64,000 bases of DNA from Macrostomum hystrix. Taxonomy: Eukaryota; Platyhelminthes; Macrostomidae. Where the stretch lies: NCBI GenBank assembly GCA_950097015.1, contig CATNEN010000005.1:1798001-1862000 (forward strand), read 5' to 3'. Each line of letters begins with the position of its first letter. The first letter of the stretch is position 1. The position numbers and the translations under genes are program-made. Positions 54,401 to 63,526 of this stretch are shown here, one piece after another. The notes below the pieces were generated by a model. It had not been told where the DNA came from. It made no database searches and was given only the letters and a program-made list of their open reading frames with translations.

Positions 54401-57400
54401 TACGAAGTAGAAGGCGTCGAAATTGTGAAGGGATCGCCTTGCTCTATCAGCATTACTCGGTAGTAGCACTAGTAGGAAGTTAGGAATTTAACTGAAATGA
54501 TATTTTAAAAGTCAGTAAAAACTGTAGCAAATCTGACGCGTCACAGGGAAGTAGCTGATTGAAAAGAATGGTAGCTAATCTGACGCGTCACAAGGTAGTA
54601 GCTGATTGAAAAGAATGGTAGCAAATCTGACGCGTCACAGGGAAGTAGCTGATTGAAAAGAATGGTAGCAAATCTGACGCGTCACAAGGTAGTAGCTGAT
54701 TGAAAAGGATGGTAGCAAATCTGACGCGTCACAAGGTAGTAGCTGATTGAAAAGAATGGTAGCAAATCTGACGCGTCACAAGGTAGTAGCTGATTGAAAA
54801 GAATGGTAGCAAATCTGACGCGTCACAAGGTAGTAGCTGATTGAAAAGAATGGTAGAAAATCTGACGCGTCACAAGGTAGTAGCTGATTGAGAAGGACGG
54901 TAGAAAATCTGACGCGTCACAAGGTAGTAGCTGATTGAAAAGAATGGTAGAAAATCTGACGCGTCACAAGGTAGTAGCTGATTGAGAAGGACGGTAGAAA
55001 ATCTGACGCGTCACAAGGTAGTAGCTGATTGAAAAGAATGGTAGCAAATCTGACGCGTCACAAGGTAGTAGCTGATTGAAAAGAATGGTAGCAAATCTGA
55101 CGCGTCACAAGGTAGTAGCTGATTGAAAAGAATGGTAGCAAATCTGACGCGTCACAAGGTAGTAGCTGATTGAAAAGAATGGTAGCAAATCTGACGCGTC
55201 ACAGGGAAGTAGCTGATTGAAAAGAATGGTAGCTAATCTGACGCGTCACAAGGTAGTAGCTGATTGAAAAGAATGGTAGCAAATCTGACGCGTCACAAGG
55301 TAGTAGCTGATTGAGAAGGACGGTAGAAAATCTGACGCGTCACAGGGAAGTAGCTGATTGAAAAGAATGGTAGCAAATCTGACGCGTCACAAGGTAGTAG
55401 CTGATTGAAAAGGATGGTAGCAAATCTGACGCGTCACAAGGTAGTAGCTGATTGAAAAGAATGGTAGCAAATCTGACGCGTCACAAGGTAGTAGCTGATT
55501 GAAAAGAATGGTAGCAAATCTGACGCGTCACAAGGTAGTAGCTGATTGAAAAGAATGGTAGAAAATCTGACGCGTCACAAGGTAGTAGCTGATTGAGAAG
55601 GACGGTAGAAAATCTGACGCGTCACAAGGTAGTAGCTGATTGAAAAGAATGGTAGAAAATCTGACGCGTCACAAGGTAGTAGCTGATTGAGAAGGACGGT
55701 AGAAAATCTGACGCGTCACAAGGTAGTAGCTGATTGAAAAGAATGGTAGCAAATCTGACGCGTCACAAGGTAGTAGCTGATTGAAAAGAATGGTAGCAAA
55801 TCTGACGCGTCACAAGGTAGTAGCTGATTGAAAAGAATGGTAGCAAATCTGACGCGTCACAGGGAAGTAGCTGATTGAAAAGAATGGTAGCAAATCTGAC
55901 GCGTCACAAGGTAGTAGCTGATTGAAAAGAATGGTAGCAAATCTGACGCGTCACAAGGTAGTAGCTGATTGAAAAGAATGGTAGCAAATCTGACGCGTCA
56001 CAAGGTAGTAGCTGATTGAAAAGAATGGTAGCTAATCTGACGCGTCACAAGGTAGTAGCTGATTGAAATGGACGGTAGCAAATCTGACGCGTCACAAGGT
56101 AGTAGCTGATTGAGAAGGACGGTAGAAAATCTGACGCGTCACAGGGAAGTAGCTGATTGAAAAGAATGGTAGCAAATCTGACGCGTCACAAGGTAGTAGC
56201 TGATTGAAAAGGATGGTAGCAAATCTGGCGCGTCACAAGGTAGTAGCTGATTGAAAAGAATGGTAGCAAATCTGACGCGTCACAAGTAGTAGCTGATTGA
56301 AAAGAATGGTAGAAAATCTGACGCGTCACAAGGTAGTAGCTGATTGAAAAGAATGGTAGCAAATCTGACGCGTCACAGGGTAGTAGCTGATTGAAAAGAA
56401 TGGTAGCAAATCTGACGCGTCACAAGGTAGTAGCTGATTGAAAAGAATGGTAGCAAATCTGACGCGTCACAAGGTAGTAGCTGATTGAAAAGAATGGTAG
56501 CAAATCTGACGCGTCACAAGGTAGTAGCTGATTGAAAAGAATGGTAGCAAATCTGACGCGTCACAAGGTAGTAGCTGATTGAAAAGAATGGTAGCAAATC
56601 TGACGCGTCACAGGGCAGTAGCTGATTGAAAAGAATGGTAGAAAATCTGACGCGTCACAAGGTAGTAGCTGATTGAAAAGAATGGTAGCAAATCTGACGC
56701 GTCACAAGGTAGTAGCTGATTGAAAAGAATGGTAGAAAATCTGACGCGTCACAAGGTAGTAGCTGATTGAAAAGAATGGTAGCAAATCTGACGCGTCACA
56801 GGGTAGTAGCTGATTGAAAAGAATGGTAGCAAATCTGACGCGTCACAAGTAGTAGCTGATTGAAAAGAATGGTAGAAAATCTGACGCGTCACAAGGTAGT
56901 AGCTGATTGAAAAGAATGGTAGCAAATCTGACGCGTCACAAGGTAGTAGCTGATTGAAAAGAATGGTAGCAAATCTGACGCGTCACAAGGTAGTAGCTGA
57001 TTGAAAAGAATGGTAGAAAATCTGACGCGTCACAAGGTAGTAGCTGATTGAAAAGAATGGTAGCAAATCTGACGCGTCACAGGGAAGTAGCTGATTGAAA
57101 AGGATGGTAGCAAATCTGACGCGTCACAAGGTAGTAGCTAATTGAAAAGAATGGTAGCAAATCTGACGCGTCACAGGGTAGTAGCTGATTGAAAAGAATG
57201 GTAGCAAATCTGACGCGTCACAGGGTAGTAGCTGATTGAAAAGAATGGTAGCAAAACTGACGCGTCACAGGGTAGTAGCTGATTGAAAATAATGGTAGCA
57301 AATCTGACGCGTCACGAGGTAGCTGATTGAGTTGGCTGCTGGTTGAGAAACATATTTTATCCTTTGTGTTTTTGTCTAAGAATATTTTAGCCCAATATTG

Positions 57401-60400
57401 CTCTTTTTCTATTAACACATGAACTGAACTGAGTCGCGGTTTTACTTTAGCTTTGATGAGCTGTGTCCTTCACTAATCCCCCTGGCCGCCACGTTGTTTT
57501 CTTCATCCTCGCCTTCGTTTGCTTCGCCCTATTCGCCGAGGCCCTCATCATCCTCACCTCCACTGAGGATCTGCCAGTAGAATTATATTTGCCTCATTAG
57601 TGTTGCCCGCCGCAACAATCCTGGACCACCAAGCCCTAATCTTCACAATAGTTCGTTAGGGTTAGGGTTAGGGTTAGGTTAGCTGCGTCACGCTCAAATT
57701 TGTTTCATTCTCATAGGACACACTGCGTCATTTCTGGCGTCATTATTTTTTTTCCGCTGCGTCAGATTTTTTACTGTTCGTCATTCACGAACCCTTTAGG
57801 ACAGTTTTAAGGATGAAAGGGGTCAATCGACACCAGCACACAAAAGTCCAAATCGGACCTTCTTAATATTCCCTGGAGGAGACCAAGTTAACTCCAGATC
57901 ACCAGTGGCTTTTCATGTCCCGAAATTCGAGATCTAGAGTTTAGGGTCCACTGAATTTCCCTGTAAGACAACAAAACCCACAAAGTCTTAAAAGACGATA
58001 TTATTGCAACTTAAGACACAAAACTATACAATAATACTATAAACTCGTAAACGCCCTAAGAGAGTTTCGGGAAAACAAAAGCGACAGCAATGCCTGGTAT
58101 CAACTTACTAAGACAAAAGCAGGTTGACGAATTTTTCAGCTCATCGCCATCCTGCAGCAGAAGTAACACAGGAGCGTAGGCCGAGAACTGCGATGTATCA
58201 ATCCGCTCTGCTACCACGGTAGCAATCAAATTAAGATTATCTCGAACTCCAACGGTAAAACGGCAACAATCGGAGTCTCTAACCCTGTTAGTATTGCTGC
58301 CAAGAAAGCCAATCAAGTGTCCATAAACTACTGCCTCCTGAGCAGTCGACATTAGCCGCAGAGCTGCAACCCAATCAGGCAGCCCGGAGCTGCTATTTCT
58401 AGGCGCCTCGCTAACATACAATCGATAGCGCATTTTGTACCGATTTTGATGATCATTCAAATCATTGACACAGATCCGCTGGCTTGGTTTGGCAGCATTC
58501 AAAGCGGCCGCCGGTTCGAAGTCGAGATGCCAGAGTGCGCCAGAAGTGTCATCAGGCCTGGATAGACGAACTGCAGGGCCGATGGCATCGCAACTGGTAA
58601 TTGCTGCTGATGAAGTGCCTGCGGGTGAAGTTGTCCGGTCTGTATCAATTAGAATGATAATAGGTCAACTCCAGTTAACTTATGAAAAAAGCATTGGAAA
58701 TTCAACACAAAACAATAAATAGACGACTCAATTAATTGAAAAAATGTTACCTACCTGAGTTGCTATTTACAATATTTGGCACTAGCAGGGTCCTTGAAGC
58801 AGATCTGTTCGCACAGCAACCGCCTGGCATAGGTTCGCTCCAATCCTTTGCAACAAATAGCAGCCAAGCATTTCTGGAACTGTTTCCACGCAATACATTT
58901 TTAGCTTCTGCTAGCCTAGTGTACCACTGCTGAATGTGGATTGTTGTTGAAATTAGGCCAACATGATGGCCTGAAGACACAGGTGATGATTGATTAAATT
59001 CTGGTTTTGTAGACAACTGTAGCAGTTGATTAGTGTTTGACAAAGAGCTTGGAAGCTGGTGTCCCTGCAGCATTATGAATGCTGTATCACTAGGCACAGC
59101 AGTTGGAGTGTCTATGGCCAAAAGCTTACTGCCAGTACTAAGACTGACCTGTGTTAGTTGATTCCACTCGAATTTGTATTTTTGGTTGCTGTTGGCAATG
59201 ATGGACTTGTGTGTAGCAGCTGTTTTAATGAACAAAATGGAGGACTTTAAATACATAGCACTTAGGCCTACTTAAATAAAATTAATAAATAGGCCCCCTA
59301 CTGCAAAATACTAAGGAGGTGGGCACTAGAAATAAAATATCTTTATAAAGCCAATAGATATATATGAATAACCAGCTAGTCATTTTCACTGGCAGATAAT
59401 TTTCCTTTTAACTGCCACATTCAAAAGATTTCTGATTGGCTAGAAACAGCTAAAATAAAAAATGTGCGTCGCTGGGGCACCCTTTGTAGAACAAGGAGAG
59501 TCTATGTAAAAACTTAATTAAATAATAACAGACTATAATGAATTTAAATTAGGCATGCCAATTTGTTCAACTTTAAAAACCCTAAAGGTAAAGTTTTTTA
59601 CTTTTTTACTTTCCCTAGGGTTCCTTCCCAGAGGACTCTTTTAAGGAGGGATAAGAGGCTAAAATGTAATTGTGACAAACAAAATTTTTTCACTCATTTT
59701 TTCTGTTTTTTTATCTCTTTTTACATAAAATTATATATAAATTATTTGTCTAAACTGAACAACATTTTATTTTTACTAAAGTATTAGTTTATTTTGTTGC
59801 AAATAGTTTTTGCAAATCACAGTTTTGTGTTTTATAACATGTCATTTCATTTTTATGTCATTGATTTTGGTTGTCTGGCTTGTGACCATTATGAGCCAAA
59901 ACATTAAAAGAATTAGAGGCCCAAAACCCAAAATTTTAAAGATTTACAAAGCTTAACTTTAAATAAAAAATAAAAAATAAAAATACTTTCATCTTTTCAT
60001 GTGCTATTTACAATTGAAGAATTGGCTAGGGCCTAACTCAAATTAGGCTAAACATATGGGCCTACAGAAATTTCTTGTGAAACAGCAGAGGTAGGCCCCT
60101 ATAAAGAAATTTATGCTTATAATCAAGAAAATCCCAAACCTTTTCACTTCCTTTTTAACCTTTCTTATCAAGTTTGCAATCTACATTGTGACTTGCAATT
60201 GAAATAGGCATAGGCCTATGTCTACTCTACTTTTAAACTAAGTAATATGCCTAAAAGTATAGGGCCTAAGTCTCTCATCCCATCTAGGCCCTACCAGAAT
60301 TTTTGACAATTTATAGAAAAAGAACAAATAAACAATATTACTTAAAATTTAACATAGTTTTTCTATAATTAATAATTTCTGTCTTCGCCTAACATTGAAA

Positions 60401-60661
60401 TGTGATAATTAATAAGTTATTAGGTTATACAGTAGGGCCTAACAAGGCACCTAGGCATATATAGGCCTATCACTGTAGGCCTATAAGATATCAACAAGGC
60501 GAATATTAGTCTAATACTAAGAGTTAGGCCTAGTTAGTCAGGCATTTTAAACAGCAAAATATGTGCAAAGCACATATATGTCATATATCGTTTGGCCTAC
60601 CTGTTTTTGATGATGGACTGATAAGCAAAGTAATGGCAAAAATTATTAGGCATCTCTCCAT
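48458..60661 (-). CDS. TM7SF3: TM7SF3 homologue (seven-transmembrane superfamily member 3), seven exons
   Basis: Exons on the minus strand: 60601-60661, 58755-59219, 58109-58639, 53813-53896, 53383-53726, 49895-50066, 48458-48756. All are GT-AG with phases 1, 1, 1, 1, 0, 1 and yield 651 residues. Exon 1 is a signal peptide (MERCLIIFAITLLISPSSKT); in-frame ATGs upstream also exist. The large luminal or extracellular region shares EPMPGGC and a Cys-NDLNDHQNRYKMRYRLYV block with vertebrate TM7SF3. Seven membrane segments follow from exon 4 (VCIGLFLCTVGFRFF) through FLSGFVVGSL, FVTPFGRLWW and FSLSFVGTFLLASG to VALVAWPALTAACCLL. The C-terminal ERTPLL (642-647) matches the conserved vertebrate end and is an acidic dileucine-type sorting signal. 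Vertebrate TM7SF3 (about 570 residues) has been linked to cell survival under stress; its biochemical role is unsettled. Introns 3, 5 and 6 are filled with minisatellites. Confidence 0.9.
48857..49840. repeat. Minisatellite in TM7SF3 intron 6, 36/39-bp unit
   Basis: About 26 units of GTCCTAGGAATCGGAGTAGG and GAATCTTAGGGAATCT, with a CTTCTAGGG form three bases longer that recurs every third unit in the middle. On the gene's strand each unit gives CTCCGATTCCTAGG, an acceptor-like motif. Confidence 0.95.
50109..53308. repeat. Large minisatellite in TM7SF3 intron 5, 23-bp unit, about 139 copies
   Basis: Units are GGAAACACCATGAAGTAGC (or GCAAC, GTAAC) plus TGAG. It is the longest array here (3.2 kb). 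The rare GCAACATTATG variant at 51481, 52262 and 52676 is spaced 781 and 414 bp, that is 34 units less one base and 18 units, showing large block duplications. On the gene's strand the unit reads TTTCCCTCAG, eight to nine bases, then GTGTTT. No stop occurs in any minus frame, so an artefactual 1087-codon frame runs from the array into exon 6. Confidence 0.97.
53940..54030 (+). mobile_element. Possible decayed tRNA-like SINE head
   Basis: GAGGCTGTGGTCTAATGC (A-box-like) and TCTCGAGTTCAAATT (B-box-like) are spaced as in a tRNA. There is no further family sequence. Located in TM7SF3 intron 3. Confidence 0.3.
54225..54317. repeat. Left direct repeat flanking the 47-bp array
   Basis: It contains CCTTTGTGTTTTTTCTCAAAG, AATATTTTTGCCCAAAACTG and CACATGAACT. 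A diverged copy in the same orientation is at 57335-57428, on the other side of the 47-bp minisatellite. Confidence 0.75.
54318..54528. other. Unique intronic DNA between direct repeat and array
   Basis: T-rich then AT-rich sequence in TM7SF3 intron 3. No feature recognised. Confidence 0.4.
54529..57320. repeat. Minisatellite in TM7SF3 intron 3, 47-bp unit, about 59 copies
   Basis: Units contain GCAAATCTGACGCGTCAC, AAGGTAGTAGCTGATTG and AAAAGAATGGTA. Spacing is exactly 47 bp (GTCAC anchors). Variant GAAAAGGAT occurs at 54701, 55406 and 56205, that is 15 and 17 units apart, and alternating GAGAAGGACGG blocks recur likewise, showing higher-order duplication. Every unit has the palindrome-containing TGACGCGTCA. 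Confidence 0.97.
57335..57428. repeat. Right direct repeat flanking the 47-bp array
   Basis: Diverged partner of 54225-54317: CCTTTGTGTTTTTGTCTAAG, AATATTTTAGCCCAATATTG, CACATGAACT. Same orientation, about 3.1 kb apart. Confidence 0.75.
57429..58108. other. Unique part of TM7SF3 intron 3
   Basis: It contains the short telomere-like tract. It also has a plus-strand open segment at about 57470-57599 without a Met that would encode a hydrophobic stretch (HVVFFILAFVCFALFAEALI). The latter is antisense to the host gene and unsupported, so not called as a gene. Confidence 0.45.
57656..57681. repeat. Interstitial telomere-like tract
   Basis: Three perfect TTAGGG units followed by TTAGG and TTAG, inside intron 3 of the TM7SF3 gene. 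Confidence 0.85.
59220..60600. other. TM7SF3 intron 1, no array
   Basis: AT-rich intron with repeated short AGGCCTA motifs. No exon or element recognised. It is one of the few longer introns here without a minisatellite. Confidence 0.5.
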
Positions 60662-61089
60662 CTCAAGGAAACTCAAGCCTTTTGCTTTCATTTTGATGCA
60701 TGCAATACTTAGCATAGTTCTAATGACTTAGGCTACTAATAGACTAATGCTAGAAAAGTCACGCTAAATTATTTGCTTTTAGTAGGCCTATGATTACGAT
60801 TTCTCTACAACCTAAATATCTTGAAATCTTAATGAAAGGGCAAGGGAGCCACAAATAGCCTTTTGTGTTGATGTCACCTAGTGATTTCATGAGCGATTGT
60901 TTATACTCTAATGTGTTTTATTTATTACATGCTTAACATTTTATGTCTGCCTTTAAAGACGACTTAATTTGATGCCATGTATTTTTGTATTCGTTTTTTA
61001 TAATGTAACTATTCGTAGAAACGTTCACTGAATTTAAATAATCGATTTAAACTTTAGCTCAGTCCACTACTGAGTCCGGAGCTCGTGCT
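60662..61089. other. Upstream flank of TM7SF3
   Basis: AT-rich sequence holding the in-frame upstream ATGs of TM7SF3 (within about 60 bp). Nothing else was seen. Confidence 0.4.
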
Positions 61090-61263
61090 CAGTGGCGCAA
61101 CCAGGGAGTGGGCGGAGAACCAAAACGACAGTAAGGGGACACAAAGCGATTTTTGACCAAAATAGCCGTTGAACCACATCCGCCACTCGTCCAGTATGCT
61201 GATCACCTTTTTGGACAGTCCTTCTCCAACCCCTTCGGAAAATCCTGCGTCACTGCTCGCGCT
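61082..61263. mobile_element. Small hAT-type MITE
   Basis: The element at 61090-61255 (166 bp) begins CAGTGGCGCA and ends TGCGTCACTG, giving 10-bp terminal inverted repeats with one mismatch. It is flanked by CTCGTGCT (61082-61089) and CTCGCGCT (61256-61263), an 8-bp target duplication with one mismatch. It has no coding capacity. Confidence 0.65.
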
Positions 61264-61949
61264 ACAACCGTTCCCATTTTCATTTCATTTAATGTTACTC
61301 GGCCTCCCTACATACGTGTTTCCCAAAATGATACTGCTAAAATAAACAATAAACATAAGCATAATAAACAGAAACATAAGCTAAAAACGATAAAACGATA
61401 TGATAAAAAAGGAAAAGAAAAACAAATGAGAAGACACACGAGAACAAATTGGAGAACGACAAGAAAATAAAACGAGGAGGAAGCACTTGAGAACAGAAAA
61501 GCGAAGGAAAGAAAAAGAGGGAGAGACAAATACGAAAGGAGGAGAAAAGGGACACCAGAAGGTAGGGAGCAAGGAGGACAGTTTGTTAAGGCTAACTTAA
61601 TTTTTTAATTTATGACAGTGGCTACTTATTAAAGTAGTCAAGATTTGTGTACAATAGTATGCAATTTTTCACCTAAAAAAGAAATGTGCGAAAGAAAATA
61701 CGTCGCATGCGTATTGATTTCGTGAAAATTGCTGTTGGGCAACCAAAATGACGATTTAGATATGCAAATTCGTGATAATATCGGACATTTGTGCTCAAAC
61801 GTCACCTAATATAGATATTGTTTCTTTATTCGAGATATTCGAGTCAAAGTCCACATTTTTCAAAATTTCTCACGCAGTTACAATGAGCCGCATGTTGTTA
61901 TATATGTAGTATTTTATCTCATCACGTTGACTCCAAGCATCGTGGCCTG
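61264..61949. other. Intergenic, purine-rich stretch
   Basis: A/G-rich plus strand at 61340-61570 gives spurious frames on both strands. No gene recognised. Confidence 0.5.
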
Positions 61950-63011
61950 TCACTTCAACCATCGATGGGTATCAGTCGAATGCACCGAGGCACGTACGCC
62001 AAGCAATGATTGTACCAGGCCTGGCAGTTGGCAGGAGTAACAACACCAACCGTATTGTTTGCAAATCTTTTCGAGCATGTCTCGTCGGTACGCTGCCTTT
62101 GTTCGTCCTGCTAGTTCAAGCTGGCCAAGATTCAGGAATGCATTCATGTTGGTGGCTAGCTCCGCCTTGATGGCGGCCTAGCGCTTCCATGCAGAAATTG
62201 CGTTCTCAACAGGCGTGAGAAACGCTAATTCTTCTCGACGACGCCAGGCAGTTCTTGGTCTTCACCACCGTTGTGGCTGCTCACATTGTCAAAAACTATA
62301 TAGGTCGGCTCGTTGAAAGCTTGCTGCATGTTGCCCACCAAGATGTTCAGAAATTCGGCTAACAGCTCCCTCGTCATGCCGGTCGGGTAACTTTGGAAGT
62401 GAATGACTCCGACGGTTCGAGAAATTGCACAACAAATAGTCAGCCGTGGTCCCTTCGATCCAGCGACACGTCGATTAGGCTCTCCGACCTTGCTGCGCTC
62501 TGCCAAATGATCTTCTCGTCCAGCAATCAAATCCGAACTCATCAACATAGACCTTTGGGCGGTTCACGACCTCGGCAGAACACCACCACTCGCAGTAGGC
62601 TCGACGCTGTTGGAGATTCTCTGGTGAGTTCTGCTCCACGGACAGGTTCCTCACCAGCCTTGTCGTGTAGAGAAGCCCATCGAGATGACGACTAATGGTT
62701 GTAAGCGACACTTCAGGCTTCGCCGGAAATCGAGCGTGCAGTCCAGCTTTGATCTCAGCCAGAGTAACACTGGGATTTGTCTCGATTGTATTCTCCATGA
62801 ACTCCAGCATGTCCTGATCCACTCGTGCGAATGTACGGCCACCTTTTGGTAACTTTTCTACTCGTCCACTGCTAACAATAGCATACGTAGTGGTTCTCTT
62901 GGTACCTAAAGCATGAGCAAGGTGAACGAAGTCGTCACCATTTTCATGGGCAATAATTAAGCGCCTCCTGTCGTTGTCGCTGACTTTGACGTTGACACGC
63001 GCCACGGCCAT
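61950..63011 (-). pseudogene. Decayed Tc1/mariner (IS630 superfamily) transposase
   Basis: The minus strand starts MAVARVNVKVSDNDRRRL with a helix-turn-helix-like N-terminal region and KPEVSLTTISRHL. A first catalytic Asp follows in VYVDEFGFD. The frame then shifts near 62480-62540; the second Asp is in YIVFDNVSSHN. The frame shifts again near 62230, and the Glu region appears as FLTPVENAISAWKR, followed by an in-frame TAG and more open frame to 61950. At least two frameshifts and one stop make it inactive. Intact terminal repeats were not identified. It ends about 180 bp before the block shared with the SLC46 duplicate. Confidence 0.8.
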
Positions 63012-63189
63012 ACAAAAGGCTAAACGGCAGGGCTAACCGAGAAAATGTTTAATAGGACAACAACTATGTATTCATCTGAAGCCTAAATCCATGTTACATG
63101 TAGGCCGCATAGCTCGTAAATGGTACACGTAGTCTATGGCAAAAAGGAATAGTTTGTGGAAAAGTTACGACTTGTGTTGTGTCAATAAT
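63012..63189. other. Spacer between transposase remnant and duplicated block
   Basis: Unique sequence. It may hold the remnant of the transposon's terminal repeat, but none could be matched. Confidence 0.35.
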
Positions 63190-63526
63190 GTTGTGATGGA
63201 GACGAAAGAGGGGAGGAAAACAAGAAGAATATATTATATTATATTAAATTGGAGTTTTGGAGTGGCGACAAACCCAGTTGAGATGTTTTGGGGCTAAAAA
63301 AGTATTTCAGCTCCGCTCCGCATCCTTGCAGCTGAAGAAAGCTGGTTGGCTGACGAATCGCCAGCTGTCGTGTCTTGCCTTAACATCTCCTTCTCCAACT
63401 CTTCCAAGCTTCTTCCGTCCGAGGTCCGAGGTGCGAGCCCCCACCAAAAGGGCCCGTTCCGGAATCCGAGAGGACGTCAGAGAAGACGCTTTCAGGGCGG
63501 TGCGCTCGCGATAAAAAGGCCGCGAG
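63190..63526 (+). promoter_or_regulatory. Upstream region of the second SLC46 copy
   Basis: It matches the 5' flank of the first copy from GGGGAGGAAAACAAGAAG to the start codon, including GATAAAAAGGCCGCGAG. It lacks about 65-70 bp found in the other copy and has a TATTATATTATATT expansion near 63230. Confidence 0.6.

Noticed and set aside
54529-57320. CRISPR-like array
   Set aside because: The units are directly adjacent 47-mers with no unique spacers, in a eukaryotic intron. The same holds for the other arrays.
57470-57599. Plus-strand hydrophobic open segment (VVFFILAFVCFALFAEAL)
   Set aside because: No Met, no splice partner and antisense inside a TM7SF3 intron. It may be chance.
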